Below the pieces are notes generated by a model. That model was not told the origin of the DNA. It did not search any database and saw nothing but the letters and a program-made list of their open reading frames with translations. From Burkholderiaceae bacterium (GTDB lineage Bacteria; Pseudomonadota; Gammaproteobacteria; Burkholderiales; Burkholderiaceae_B), in contig SCSG01000008.1 in NCBI GenBank assembly GCA_004322135.1, positions 301,231 to 365,230 of the forward strand: a stretch of DNA of 64,000 nt, read 5' to 3'. Below, piece after piece: positions 50,816 to 60,211 of the stretch. Positions within the stretch are counted from its first letter, which is position 1. Each line of letters opens with the position of its first letter. The translations under genes were made by a program, and so were the position numbers.

Positions 50816-51706
50816 ATGAGTGCTACTGAGTTTTTCCTCCAGCAACTGGGTAACGGACTCATCCTTGGTAGCGCCTACGCGCTGGTTGCCATTGGCCTGA
50901 CCTTGGTTTTCGGCGTCCTGGGGGTCATCAACCTGGCTCAAGGTGAAATTTTTGTGGTGGGTGCATTTGCCGGGCTGGTTTGCCTGCAACTGGGTCTGGG
51001 CCTGGCCGCCGCACTGCTGGCCGGAGCGCTGTGCGCCTGTATCGTGGGCCTGCTCATCGAGCGTTACGCACTGCGGCCACTACCCGCTTCGATCGACCCC
51101 CACATCCCGCTGGTTTGCACTATTGGGGCCGCCGTTGTGCTACAGCAGGCTATCGCCATGATTTTCTCCACCCGCCCACAAGCTTACCCCACCCCGGCAG
51201 TGCTTGCGGGACACGTACGGCTTGGTGCCATCCAGTTTGATTATGTGAACCTGTTCATCATGGGCCTGGCAATCGTGCTGATGGCCGCGCTGGCCTACCT
51301 GGTTCGATGCACCAAACTTGGCCTGGCCATACGCGCTGTAGCCGAAAACCCCCGCACGGCCGGACTACTGGGGGTTAACCGCAAATTCGTCGTCGCGTTC
51401 GTGTTTGGAACGTCTTCTGCCCTGGCCGGCTTTGCAGGCGTACTGGTTGGCATCTATTTCAACAACATCGGGCCGTTCATCGGCATACCGATTGCCATCA
51501 AAGCCCTGGCTGCCGTAATTTTCGGGGGACTGGGCAGCATCCTTGGAGCGGTATGCGCAAGCCTGATCATCGGCGTGGCCGAAACCATGACAGTCAGCTA
51601 CGTCGCCTCATCGTGGCGTGACGCGGTCTCGTTCGGCGTCATCATTGTCATTCTCCTCATCCGCCCGCTCGGCCTTTTCGGCACTCCCACCGTGCAAAAG
51701 GTTTAG
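50816..51706 (+). CDS. Liv-type ABC transporter permease (LivH)
   Basis: 296-aa permease with eight or so helices. FFLQQLGNGLILGSAYALVAIGLTLVFGVLGVINLAQGEIF is the family start. The ATPase-facing loop is LAIRAVAENPRTAGLLGVN (near 180). The ATG is preceded by AGGAG. It ends 2 bp before the fused LivM-LivG gene, so coupling is tight. Confidence 0.95.
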   Translation: MSATEFFLQQLGNGLILGSAYALVAIGLTLVFGVLGVINLAQGEIFVVGAFAGLVCLQLGLGLAAALLAGALCACIVGLLIERYALRPLPASIDPHIPLVCTIGAAVVLQQAIAMIFSTRPQAYPTPAVLAGHVRLGAIQFDYVNLFIMGLAIVLMAALAYLVRCTKLGLAIRAVAENPRTAGLLGVNRKFVVAFVFGTSSALAGFAGVLVGIYFNNIGPFIGIPIAIKALAAVIFGGLGSILGAVCASLIIGVAETMTVSYVASSWRDAVSFGVIIVILLIRPLGLFGTPTVQKV

Positions 51707-51708
51707 CG

Positions 51709-53769
51709 ATGAAATCCATCGACACGCCGCTTTTTCGGCTGGGACGAAAGCCAACCCAAAGCCACGCGCCCAAGCCCAGCTGGATCCCTGGCTCACTGGC
51801 TTGGGCGGGTCTGGCGATCTGGTGCGCGCCCTATATTGTGTTGGGAGCGTTGCGCTATGGGCTGGGCAAAGAAGAACTCGGCCAGCCTTTATCGTGGTTT
51901 TTCGCTCTGGTCGGATTACAGCTGTTTGCCAGCATTGCCGTGGTACGCAATGTGCGCGTGAATCGCAGCCTGGCGGTAACCGCGATGTTGATTTATGTCG
52001 TGTATTTCCTGGGTGTGGTGCCGGGATTTGCCGCAGTCGATTCCGTTTTGCCGCAGTTGTGCATCATGGCCATGATGGCTATTTCATTATGGTTACCGTT
52101 CGCCAGTGGGCAACTGTCGCTGGCCCAAGGCGGGTTTATGGCCGTGGGCGCTTATGGCAGCGCATGGCTCACCATGCAGCTTCACTGGTCATTTTTTCCG
52201 GCCCTGCTGGTAAGCTCAATCGGCGTTGCCCTGTTTGGCTTTATCGTAAGCTACCCTGCCCTGAGGCTAAAGGGCGTATATCTGGCCGTTGCCACGCTGG
52301 GCCTGGGCGAGGTCGTTCGCATATTCTTTACGAATTTTGAGCCGACGGGCGGCGCATTCGGTCTTGCAGGCATTCCCAAGTACACCCAGACCTGGCAGCT
52401 TCTGCTGGCCGTCACGATAATAAGCATCCTGCTGTTCTTCATGGCCAGGGGCCGAATTGGCAGGGCTATCTGGGCGGTGCGCCACGACCCCATTGCTGCG
52501 ATGGCGCTGGGTATCAATATTACGCACATTCGCATCCTGACCTTCACCGCTGGCGCGTTTATCGCCGGGCTGGCGGGTGGGTTCCAGGCTCATTACGTTC
52601 AGTTCGTTACTGCCGACGATTTTGGCCTTTCCGCACTCATCGACTGGCTTACCATCGTCATGGTGGGCGGCTTCGAAACCTTCTTCGGGGCGCTGGCGGC
52701 CACGGTCGTGCTGGGCACCCTGCCTGAACTCATGCGCTTTTTGTCAGAATGGCGGCTACTGCTCAATGGTGCTGTTCTGGTGGTGTTTTTAATACTGCGT
52801 CCCAATGGAATCATTACGCGCGAGCTGCTTGGATGGCGGTTTTCACCGGCAATAGACCCACGGCGCGGGAAAAATGCCAGCCCCACGTCAGCAAATAAAA
52901 ACTTTGACCAGGAGCCTGCCATGGATTCAAAAGCCGCGGCAATACCCGAGGCAGGCTACTCAACCCAATCCAACGTGAGCCCGCTGCTGGAGGTCAAGGA
53001 CGTCAGCAAACGCTTTGGCGGCATCACGGCCTTAAGCGACGTGTCACTTGACGTACGGGAAGGCGAAATTCATGGCCTCATCGGACCGAACGGTGCGGGC
53101 AAAACCACTTTGTTCAATACGATTGCCGGCTTCTATTCCGTGGATTCGGGGTCCATTTATCTGGATGGCCGTCCAATCGACAACCTCCACCCTCAACAGA
53201 TGGTGCGCAACGGCATCGCCAGAACTTTCCAGAATATCCGCCTGTTCGGCAACCTTAGCGCCCTGGAAAACGTGATGCTGGGCGCCCACATACCGCCCCG
53301 TGGACAGAAGCGGAGATGGTTTAACCACAACGAGCGATCGACTGCGGAGCAGGCCTTCGAGCTGCTGAACCTGCTGGGACTGGCTGAATATGCCCAGCAA
53401 CCCGCCAGTTCACTTTCCTACGGCGACCAACGGCGCCTTGAAATAGCTCGCGCACTGGCCAGCCAGCCAAAAATCCTGTTGCTCGACGAGCCCGCTGCGG
53501 GCATGAACGCCACGGAAGCCAGTGCGCTGGGAAATGTATTGCGCCAACTCTGCCGGCATCTCGGAAAAACCATACTCCTTGTCGAGCACGACATGGAGCT
53601 GGTGATGGGACTTTGCGACCGCATCACGGTATTGAACTACGGCAAACGTATTGCCGGCGGCACGCCGGCGCAGGTTCAGGACAATCCCGACGTAATCGCC
53701 GCCTATCTGGGAACCAGCAAACACGACAAACAGGAGACGACCCGCAATGCGAGCAGCACAGTTGTTTAA
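51709..53769 (+). CDS. Fused LivM permease-LivG ATPase
   Basis: One 686-codon frame encoding two normally separate subunits. Residues about 1-400 are a LivM permease: polar N-terminus, about nine helices, LPQLCIMAMMAISLWLPFASG, and ALGINITHIRILTFTAGAFIAG. Residues 405-686 are a LivG ATPase: Walker A GPNGAGKTTLFN, QMVRNGIARTFQNIRLFGNL, signature LSYGDQRRLEIARAL, Walker B ILLLDEPAAGMN. A hydrophilic linker joins them. An in-frame ATG at 52921 (Met405) has AGGAG seven to eight bases upstream, so a free LivG may also be made. Such fusions exist but are uncommon. The gene overlaps livF by 23 bp. Confidence 0.93.
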   Translation: MKSIDTPLFRLGRKPTQSHAPKPSWIPGSLAWAGLAIWCAPYIVLGALRYGLGKEELGQPLSWFFALVGLQLFASIAVVRNVRVNRSLAVTAMLIYVVYFLGVVPGFAAVDSVLPQLCIMAMMAISLWLPFASGQLSLAQGGFMAVGAYGSAWLTMQLHWSFFPALLVSSIGVALFGFIVSYPALRLKGVYLAVATLGLGEVVRIFFTNFEPTGGAFGLAGIPKYTQTWQLLLAVTIISILLFFMARGRIGRAIWAVRHDPIAAMALGINITHIRILTFTAGAFIAGLAGGFQAHYVQFVTADDFGLSALIDWLTIVMVGGFETFFGALAATVVLGTLPELMRFLSEWRLLLNGAVLVVFLILRPNGIITRELLGWRFSPAIDPRRGKNASPTSANKNFDQEPAMDSKAAAIPEAGYSTQSNVSPLLEVKDVSKRFGGITALSDVSLDVREGEIHGLIGPNGAGKTTLFNTIAGFYSVDSGSIYLDGRPIDNLHPQQMVRNGIARTFQNIRLFGNLSALENVMLGAHIPPRGQKRRWFNHNERSTAEQAFELLNLLGLAEYAQQPASSLSYGDQRRLEIARALASQPKILLLDEPAAGMNATEASALGNVLRQLCRHLGKTILLVEHDMELVMGLCDRITVLNYGKRIAGGTPAQVQDNPDVIAAYLGTSKHDKQETTRNASSTVV

Positions 53770-54604
53770 CGGTCGCGGCACAACGTCCGCCAGCCCCATC
53801 GGGCCAACCAACCACGACGCCGTGCCGCACGCAACCGGTGCATCCGCAACGGATGCATCATCCAAAGACGGCGAGTCTTCAAAGGCCAAGGAGCTGCTCG
53901 GCATTCACCACCTGATCACGCAATACGGGAACATCCAGGCCATAAAGGGGATTTCCATATATATCGACAAAGGAGAAATTGTTGCATTGATCGGGGCCAA
54001 TGGCGCCGGTAAAAGCACCACCCTTTTAAGCGTCTCAGGCGTTCTGACTCCTACCAGCGGAACCATCCGCTTCAACGGACAAAACATATCAGGCCTGCCC
54101 TCCCATCAGATCGTACGTCAGGGAATTGCCCAGGTGGTCGAGGGACGAGCCATCCTCGCCGGTCTGACGGTGCTGGAAAATCTGATGCTGGGTGCTTACA
54201 TCCGAAGCGATCGCAACGCCATCGAACAGGACATGGATCGCATGTTCGACAGATTCCCGCGGCTACGCGAGCGATCAGGACAGATCGCCGGCACGCTGTC
54301 GGGCGGCGAGCAGCAAATGCTCGCCATCGCACGCGCCCTCATGAGCCGCCCCAAAATGCTGCTGCTGGACGAACCCAGCATGGGCCTGGCACCCCTAATT
54401 GTCGAAGAAATCTTCAACCTGCTTCGCGAACTGAATGAGCAGGGTCTGACCATACTGCTCGTCGAACAAAACGCCGCCCAGGCGCTCGAAATTGCCGACC
54501 GTGCTTATGTACTGGCCAGCGGCACCATTGTGCGTAGCGGCTCTTCGTCCAGTCTCCTGGCCGACGAACATCTACGCGAAGCTTACCTGGGTGCCGCGCG
54601 ATAG
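53747..54604 (+). CDS. Liv-type ABC transporter ATP-binding protein (LivF)
   Basis: 285-aa ATPase. A polar 48-residue N-terminal extension (low complexity, Ala/Ser/Thr-rich) is unusual for LivF, which is normally about 235 aa. The core has Walker A GANGAGKSTTLLS (from residue 83), signature LSGGEQQMLAIARALM, Walker B MLLLDEPSMGLAPLI and the switch His replaced by the usual LVEQNA of this subclass. GGAG precedes the ATG, which supports the long form; a frame inside livM-livG also makes it translationally coupled. Confidence 0.94.
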   Translation: MRAAQLFNGRGTTSASPIGPTNHDAVPHATGASATDASSKDGESSKAKELLGIHHLITQYGNIQAIKGISIYIDKGEIVALIGANGAGKSTTLLSVSGVLTPTSGTIRFNGQNISGLPSHQIVRQGIAQVVEGRAILAGLTVLENLMLGAYIRSDRNAIEQDMDRMFDRFPRLRERSGQIAGTLSGGEQQMLAIARALMSRPKMLLLDEPSMGLAPLIVEEIFNLLRELNEQGLTILLVEQNAAQALEIADRAYVLASGTIVRSGSSSSLLADEHLREAYLGAAR

Positions 54605-54642
54605 CGCACGCGCCCGAAAACGGTCGTATCAGGTGAAAAGTA

Positions 54643-54879
54643 ATGTCCGAACCCAAACTGAGCCGTGCAGAGATCGACGCAACGCGCGGCACCCGAAACA
54701 CCCCGTGCGTCGGGTCATGCAACACGTTTTACGCCGAAGAGTGCTATGCATGCGGCCGAACGACACAAGAAAAAGCGACGTGGGTGAGATTATCCCCGGA
54801 TGAGAAAGACCAGATTTGGGAACGGCTTATCCGTCGGGGCTGGCAACCCCGAGTAGGCATCCACGACCCGAAGGCCTAA
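54643..54879 (+). CDS. DUF1289-like small cysteine protein
   Basis: 78 aa with RNTPCVGSCNTFYAEECYACGRTTQEKATWVRLSPDEKDQIW, matching the DUF1289 pattern: Cys-x3-Cys, then Cys-x2-Cys around a glycine, and the W...LSP..K motif. Four cysteines suggest zinc or iron-sulfur binding. It lies 38 bp after livF, co-directional, and may be cotranscribed. Function of the family is unknown. Confidence 0.8.
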   Translation: MSEPKLSRAEIDATRGTRNTPCVGSCNTFYAEECYACGRTTQEKATWVRLSPDEKDQIWERLIRRGWQPRVGIHDPKA

Positions 54880-55106
54880 GGCTCGAAACCACCTTCGACC
54901 AGCAGGTGGATCGACCCTTTGCGCCGGCGACTATACTAGGCTTTGGCCAAACGCCAAGAGCTACAGACTGATGGTTTTTCGAGGCATCGCGACAAACCAT
55001 ACTGCCGCCCGGGTAGCCGTGCCTTGCCAAAGCCAAGCACCGCCAACCCGCCGCCGACACTGCGCCGGTACCCGGCAACTAATGGACATTGCTTACTTCA
55101 TCGCCC

Positions 55107-56015
55107 ATGAACCTACAACAGCTTCGAATTATCAAGGCCATCGCCAAAACCGGCTCCATACAGGGGGCAGCAGAAGCGCTGCACGTAACGCAGCCGGCAA
55201 TCAGCCACCAGCTTAAAAGCCTCGAAGAAGAGCTGGGAGAAAGCGTGCTCATTCGCAGTCGGCCCGACATTGTGCTGCTGCCGGCAGGGCGGGAGGTGCT
55301 GGCGGTGGCCGAACGGGTCACCGCAGAGATCGAAGACTTACGCCAGCGCTTTTCGCCCAAAGCGCCCGACGAAATTACCGGCACCCTGCGCGTCGCTGCC
55401 AGTACATTGGGTATTGTGTATTTGTACGGCGACCTGCTGCAGACATTTATGGAGCGGTACCCCAAGGTGTCGCTGGTGGTCACCGCCACCGAAACGGGCG
55501 TAGAGGGCGCACGTCAATTAGTCTCGGGCCTGGTCGACGTGGCCTTTGTACCGGCCGCCGACAATATGGAGGATCTGGGGTTCACCGTTCTGGGTAAAAC
55601 CAAGCACGTGGCGATTGTTTCCAGCACACACGCGCTCAGTGGACGAATAACCGTTTCCGCCGCGGAACTGCGCCGTTTCCCCTTCATACGTTACCGTCCG
55701 AACGCCGGCAGCCGCACGACCAGCGACAAGCTATTCCTGTCCAGCGGGGAGTATCCACCCATTCTCATGGAGTCGAACGACACCGAGTTCATCAAACGGG
55801 TGGTAGCCATGGGAGTCGGAACCGCCATCGTGCCCGAATTCACCGTTACCCAGCGAGACAGGGAACAACGGGTTTTGGAGACGCTGCAAGTGCAGCACAT
55901 CTCGATCGCCCAGGGGTACGGGCTGGTGTTTCGGCAAGACATCAAAATGCACACGGTGCACTTGTTCCGCGAGCTTTGTATTGAACACAGCGACCTGACA
56001 ATGAAACGGTTTTGA
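55107..56015 (+). CDS. LysR-family transcriptional regulator
   Basis: 302-aa LTTR. HTH at about 1-60 (MNLQQLRIIKAIAKTGSIQG, AEALHVTQPAISHQLKSLEEE) and a PBP-like effector domain from about 90 (ITGTLRVAASTLGIVYLYGDLL) to the end. No divergent target: the upstream Liv operon and DUF1289 are co-directional, and the catabolic cluster lies convergent. It probably controls one of these. A TTG at 55089 would add six residues. Its stop codon directly abuts the stop of the convergent thioesterase gene. Confidence 0.93.
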   Translation: MNLQQLRIIKAIAKTGSIQGAAEALHVTQPAISHQLKSLEEELGESVLIRSRPDIVLLPAGREVLAVAERVTAEIEDLRQRFSPKAPDEITGTLRVAASTLGIVYLYGDLLQTFMERYPKVSLVVTATETGVEGARQLVSGLVDVAFVPAADNMEDLGFTVLGKTKHVAIVSSTHALSGRITVSAAELRRFPFIRYRPNAGSRTTSDKLFLSSGEYPPILMESNDTEFIKRVVAMGVGTAIVPEFTVTQRDREQRVLETLQVQHISIAQGYGLVFRQDIKMHTVHLFRELCIEHSDLTMKRF

Positions 56016-56444
56016 TTATCCGGCAGCCTGCATGACAACGACGGTAAGGCGCGCGACGCAAACCAGGCGATCCCGCTCGTCACGCAACTTTATTTCCCAC
56101 ACGTGCGTTGTCCTGCCCAGGTGCAATGGCCGGGCTTCACCCGTTACCCAGCCGCTATTGACGCCACGCAGATGATTCGCGTTAATGTCCAGCCCCACAA
56201 TCTGCACGCCGGAAGGTACGGACAACGCCGCGCCAACTGAGCCCAGGGCTTCTGCCAATACTACAGATACGCCGCCTTGCAGCACACCCATGGGCTGAAC
56301 GGTTCTATGATCTACCGCAATACGTCCACGAATGAAATCATCGCCTACTTCAAGAAACTCGATTCCCAAGTATTCGACGACGGTGTTCCTATGCATTTCG
56401 GAAAGGATTTCAACACTCGCCGGCTGCTTCCATATGCTGGTCAT
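56016..56444 (-). CDS. PaaI-family hotdog thioesterase
   Basis: 142-aa acyl-CoA thioesterase of the PaaI/4HBT type. HRTVQPMGVLQGGVSVVLAEALGS is the conserved loop with the catalytic Asp position (VLQGGV...AE) and acyl binding; the fold ends LVCVARLTVVVM. It is last in the leftward cluster with the 2-hydroxyacid oxidase and may release a CoA or ketoacid product or act in housekeeping. Stop codon abuts the LysR stop. Confidence 0.88.
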   Translation of the reverse strand: MTSIWKQPASVEILSEMHRNTVVEYLGIEFLEVGDDFIRGRIAVDHRTVQPMGVLQGGVSVVLAEALGSVGAALSVPSGVQIVGLDINANHLRGVNSGWVTGEARPLHLGRTTHVWEIKLRDERDRLVCVARLTVVVMQAAG

Positions 56445-56570
56445 CTTTTTGATCCCTTGTAAATATTGAGGGTAATGCTTGATCCACTTGCCGACGAGTC
56501 ACGCAGACGGGCTGTATGCACTTCCACAAAGCACTCGCCATTTCGAATGAACGGCCAGTGCCAACCCACA

Positions 56571-57749
56571 TCAATAAACCTCGTGCAATTCGTCAAAAAT
56601 CTGGGGATTGATCAACATCGACCGATCGACGTCGCACATGCGCGTGCGGCCACAAAATGCCATGGTTGCGCTAAGCTCGTTGGCGATGATGTCCAGCGTG
56701 CGGCGAACACCCGCCTCGCCACCAGCCCCGAGGCCATACAGGAAGGCCCTGCCAATGAAGGTGCACTTGGCCCCCAGGGCCAGCGCGCGCAATACGTCCT
56801 GCCCGGACCGCATGCCACCATCGAGCCATACTTCAACGTCAGCGCCAACGGCCTTGACGATATGTGGCAGTACCGCGATGGATGATGGGGCTCCATCGAG
56901 CTGCCTGCCACCATGGTTCGAAACAATGATTGCATCGGCACCGCATTCAACGGCACGCCGTGCGTCGTCGGCATCCATGATGCCTTTTACGATCAGCTTA
57001 CCGCCCCAACTTTCCTTTATCCATTCCAGATCATGCCAGGTAAGCGTCGGATCGAATTGTTCAGCCGCCCACGCTGCCAATGACGCTATGCCATCAATGC
57101 CCTTGACGTGGCCAACGACATTTCCAAACGCTCGGCGGGACGTGCGCGACATGCCCAGGCACCAGTGGGGCTTTGACAAGAGGTTAAGGACGTTGGCCGC
57201 CGAAGGCTTGATCGGCACGCTCAGGCCGTTCTTGATGTCCTTGTGCCGTTGCCCCATGATTTGCAGATCAAGGGTGACCACCAACGCCGAACACTGAGCA
57301 CGTTTCGCACGACCTATCAGGTTGCGCATGAAATCACGGTCACGCATGACGTACAGTTGAAACCAAAAGGGGTGGGAAGTGTGCTCGGCAACGTCCTCAA
57401 TAGAACAAATGCTCATCGTCGACAACGTGAAAGGCACGCCAAATTGCGCGGCCGCGCGTGCCGCCAGTATTTCTCCGTCAGCATGGATCATGCCGGTCGT
57501 ACCCGTAGGCGCCAGTGCAACAGGCATCGCCACATCGGTCCCCAGTACCGTGCTTTTTATGCTGCGGTTCTCAAAGTCGACCGCCACCCTCTGCTTGAAT
57601 TTCAGGCGTTGAAGATCATCGACGTTGCAGCGCAGGGTGCGCTCGGTCCATGAACCTGACTCGACATAGTCGTAGAACATGCGGGGAACGCGACGTTCGG
57701 CCATATGCCGCAGATCCTCAATGCATGTTGCAGCGTCAATGCGAGTCAC
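56571..57749 (-). CDS. FMN-dependent alpha-hydroxy acid oxidase/dehydrogenase
   Basis: 392-aa enzyme of the LldD/glycolate oxidase/mandelate dehydrogenase family. RVPRMFYDYVESGSWTERTL at the start, GMIHADGEILAARAAAQFGVPFTLSTMS in the FMN-phosphate region, and VSNHGGRQLDGAPSSIAVLPHIV with the catalytic His-Gly-Gly-Arg. It oxidises an L-2-hydroxyacid to the 2-oxoacid. Context is a ThDP-dependent enzyme, a CoA ligase and a crotonase, so the 2-oxoacid may be the next substrate for decarboxylation or vice versa. Side-chain specificity cannot be read. Confidence 0.93.
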   Translation of the reverse strand: MTRIDAATCIEDLRHMAERRVPRMFYDYVESGSWTERTLRCNVDDLQRLKFKQRVAVDFENRSIKSTVLGTDVAMPVALAPTGTTGMIHADGEILAARAAAQFGVPFTLSTMSICSIEDVAEHTSHPFWFQLYVMRDRDFMRNLIGRAKRAQCSALVVTLDLQIMGQRHKDIKNGLSVPIKPSAANVLNLLSKPHWCLGMSRTSRRAFGNVVGHVKGIDGIASLAAWAAEQFDPTLTWHDLEWIKESWGGKLIVKGIMDADDARRAVECGADAIIVSNHGGRQLDGAPSSIAVLPHIVKAVGADVEVWLDGGMRSGQDVLRALALGAKCTFIGRAFLYGLGAGGEAGVRRTLDIIANELSATMAFCGRTRMCDVDRSMLINPQIFDELHEVY

Positions 57750-57875
57750 CGGAAATTCTCCATGCAGATGCTATGGCACAGCCCTTCTTTGCTTAAGCCA
57801 GCCGAAAGCGCAGTGGCGCAAACGTCATGAAGCATTACAACAAGGCGGCGCCGGATGACGAGTGAACATGTCATG

Positions 57876-58490
57876 CTATTTAAACAATACGGACCGGACT
57901 CGGCTTACCACGGTTGCCAGACGAGCACACACCTGGCGCCCACTTGACCGGAGCACCCCCAGCGCAATCAGGGAAAGCGACAACGTGTTGGGTTCTGCGG
58001 CAGCGGCTGTCGAGCCAGCTTGTGCCTGCCTGGCGGGGTTCGCCAGATGCGCGCTCAGTCGCCGTGCAAACTCGGCCAGAATGGCATTCGTAACCACCAC
58101 GCCGCCAGTTTTGGCGAACTCGGCCAGGACACCCGTAAGCTGGGCATCAGAAACAAATTGAACTCTTGTCGTTGCGCCGCCCGCTCCCTGGACGTTGGCA
58201 AGGCTGTAGTTCAACGTTACCGCCATCTTGGCGCCACGAATGTCGGCATTGGCATTGCCAGAGATAACGCCCTTCAGTCCTTCTTTGTCGACGCTCTGGG
58301 AGACCAACCCCGTAAACGTAATGCGCTTTGGCCCAAACGATACCGTCAAGGATCCCGGATAACGGCCATCATCGTTTACCGGGCCAACCTTTGCACCCGG
58401 CAGAAAGCCCGCCACAAGCGGCAAGTCGTCGAAAACCTCGATGACGTCGACCGGCTCACCCACCACGTCGAAGGTGTTCTCGAATCGCAC
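57876..58490 (-). CDS. CoxG-like SRPBCC protein
   Basis: 204-aa protein of the carbon monoxide dehydrogenase subunit G family. MRFENTFDVVGEPVDVIEVFDDLPLVAGFLPGAK is the CoxG start and the C-terminal half is Ala/Ser-rich, probably a membrane anchor or linker (NTLSLSLIALGVLRSSG near 170-185). CoxG proteins place molybdoenzymes or ThDP and other enzymes at the membrane in different systems; no CO dehydrogenase gene is here. It starts 3 bp after the ThDP enzyme stop, so the pair is coupled. Confidence 0.88.
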   Translation of the reverse strand: MRFENTFDVVGEPVDVIEVFDDLPLVAGFLPGAKVGPVNDDGRYPGSLTVSFGPKRITFTGLVSQSVDKEGLKGVISGNANADIRGAKMAVTLNYSLANVQGAGGATTRVQFVSDAQLTGVLAEFAKTGGVVVTNAILAEFARRLSAHLANPARQAQAGSTAAAAEPNTLSLSLIALGVLRSSGRQVCARLATVVSRVRSVLFK

Positions 58491-58493
58491 CCG

Positions 58494-60185
58494 TTACCCC
58501 TTGTCACGCGCCTGCAATGGACGCAAAAGCGGAGCGCTGTTTTCAAGGCCAAGATAAAGCCTGGATTCACTGTCACTGACAAGCGACGGAGAAATGCGCG
58601 CATCAATGACAAAGGGGCCCTTGAATTCAATGGCCAGCTTAAGCGCCTGTGCAACATCCGACTCGCGTTCCAGTAAAACGCCATCGCCCCCGAGGCCGCG
58701 CGCCACCGACACGTAGTCGGGAGACGTCCACATCGCGTCACGCGGATTGCGATGCTTCCATTGCATTTTGCGCACTTCCGCGCCATAGCCGGAATCATTC
58801 ATGACAAGGAAAATGACGGGTATGCGTAACTCGGCCGCCGCATGCAGCTCTTGGATGCCCTGCAGAAAGCTGCCGTCCCCTTCAATGACCAGCGTCGTGC
58901 GCTGGGGATTGCCAACCGCCGCGCCAATGCCATGCGCCACAGCCAGCCCAATGCTACCGAATTCAATCGTGTGCTGATACCTTCCCCCAGCGGGCAGGGC
59001 CAGGTGCGCAACCGGCCAGGACCAGAAGTGGCCACCCCCACTGATTACCTGCGTGTTCAGCGGAAGGCTGCGGGACAATGACCGCATCAGTTCCCGCGGA
59101 TCCAGGCCGTCAGTGGCGTTGGGGCTTTGAGGCGTGGGCTCATTCAAAATCTGGCGCGTAGCGGCGCTTCTGAACCCTTCTTTTTTCTTGCCGGTTTCCA
59201 ACAGAACCCGTAACAGCGCGCGAGTGGTTTCGAGGGCGTCACCCTGCACGTAAAGGCCCGGCGTGGCGCCGATTTCTACAGGCAGCGGTTTGACATCGAT
59301 CCGGGCGACCTGCGCCTGCGAAAAGAGCGTGCCGCCTTCACACGTGAAAAAATTCAGTGAGGCCCCAATACCCAGCACAAAATCGGCCTGGGCCATAAGG
59401 CGCTCAGTAGGGCAGCTACTGAACAGCCCGGACACGCCAATGTCGTAGGGATGCCCGTCAAAGAACCCCTTCGCCAATAAGGACGTGGCAAGAAGGCTGC
59501 CCGTATGCTCGGCAAGAAGCTCGATATCGTGTCGGGCATTCGCGGACACTGCACCGCGCCCCGCAATAATGACGGGGCGTTCCGCAGCCTGCAACTTGTC
59601 GGCCAATTCTCGCAGTGCCAGAGGCCCGGGTACCGCATAGTGCTTGGGGATAAAGCTGGCCGAGGGCTGATATTCCCACTCCCATGGGAGCTCTTCGTCC
59701 CAAAAGGGAGCGGGTACGCTAAGGATCACGGGCCTTTTTTTGGTTCGCGCCGTGAAAAAGCCCTCGGCGATATCTTCGGCAAGATTTTCCAGGCGATCCA
59801 GCCTGCGATATTCAACCTCGCAGGCCTGGGCAAACCGGCTTTGATCGAATGACTGCACCAGGCCAAGGCCCCCGTCGGCCTTGGTGTACTCGCCGGTATA
59901 AACGACCAAAGGCGAGGCGCCCCTTGAAGCCGTGACAAGCGCATTGGCGCAGTTCGCCAAACCCGGGCCACACGTGACCGTGGCCACACCAATGCGCCCA
60001 GTCGCCCTGGCATAGCCATCGGCCATCAGAACAGCCGCCCCATCGCAGCGTGCCGACACCATCCGGGTGCGACCGTCCGCACACAGGACATCCCACACCG
60101 CCATGTTGGCATCGCCCATCAGGCCAAATATCGGCCCGCCCGCCTCGATGGCCAGAGCATCTGCTATCGCCTCACTGACTTTCAC
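58494..60185 (-). CDS. ThDP-dependent enzyme of the acetolactate synthase/2-hydroxyacyl-CoA lyase superfamily
   Basis: 563-aa three-domain ThDP enzyme. ThDP/Mg motif EGDGSFLQGIQELHAAAEL continuing to MNDSGYG is intact (Asp, Asn). The N-terminal PYR motif that normally reads RHE reads ARCDGAAVLMADGYAR: Asp48 sits where the Glu that activates ThDP is expected, with Cys at the His. The GPGLANCANALVTA segment is typical. It could be a decarboxylase or lyase acting on a 2-oxo or 2-hydroxyacyl compound. Part of a leftward cluster with a CoA ligase and 2-hydroxyacid oxidase. Specificity is unknown. Confidence 0.9.
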   Translation of the reverse strand: MKVSEAIADALAIEAGGPIFGLMGDANMAVWDVLCADGRTRMVSARCDGAAVLMADGYARATGRIGVATVTCGPGLANCANALVTASRGASPLVVYTGEYTKADGGLGLVQSFDQSRFAQACEVEYRRLDRLENLAEDIAEGFFTARTKKRPVILSVPAPFWDEELPWEWEYQPSASFIPKHYAVPGPLALRELADKLQAAERPVIIAGRGAVSANARHDIELLAEHTGSLLATSLLAKGFFDGHPYDIGVSGLFSSCPTERLMAQADFVLGIGASLNFFTCEGGTLFSQAQVARIDVKPLPVEIGATPGLYVQGDALETTRALLRVLLETGKKKEGFRSAATRQILNEPTPQSPNATDGLDPRELMRSLSRSLPLNTQVISGGGHFWSWPVAHLALPAGGRYQHTIEFGSIGLAVAHGIGAAVGNPQRTTLVIEGDGSFLQGIQELHAAAELRIPVIFLVMNDSGYGAEVRKMQWKHRNPRDAMWTSPDYVSVARGLGGDGVLLERESDVAQALKLAIEFKGPFVIDARISPSLVSDSESRLYLGLENSAPLLRPLQARDKG

Positions 60186-60211
60186 TGTATCTCCTTAGGC
60201 TGCATTGCCAG

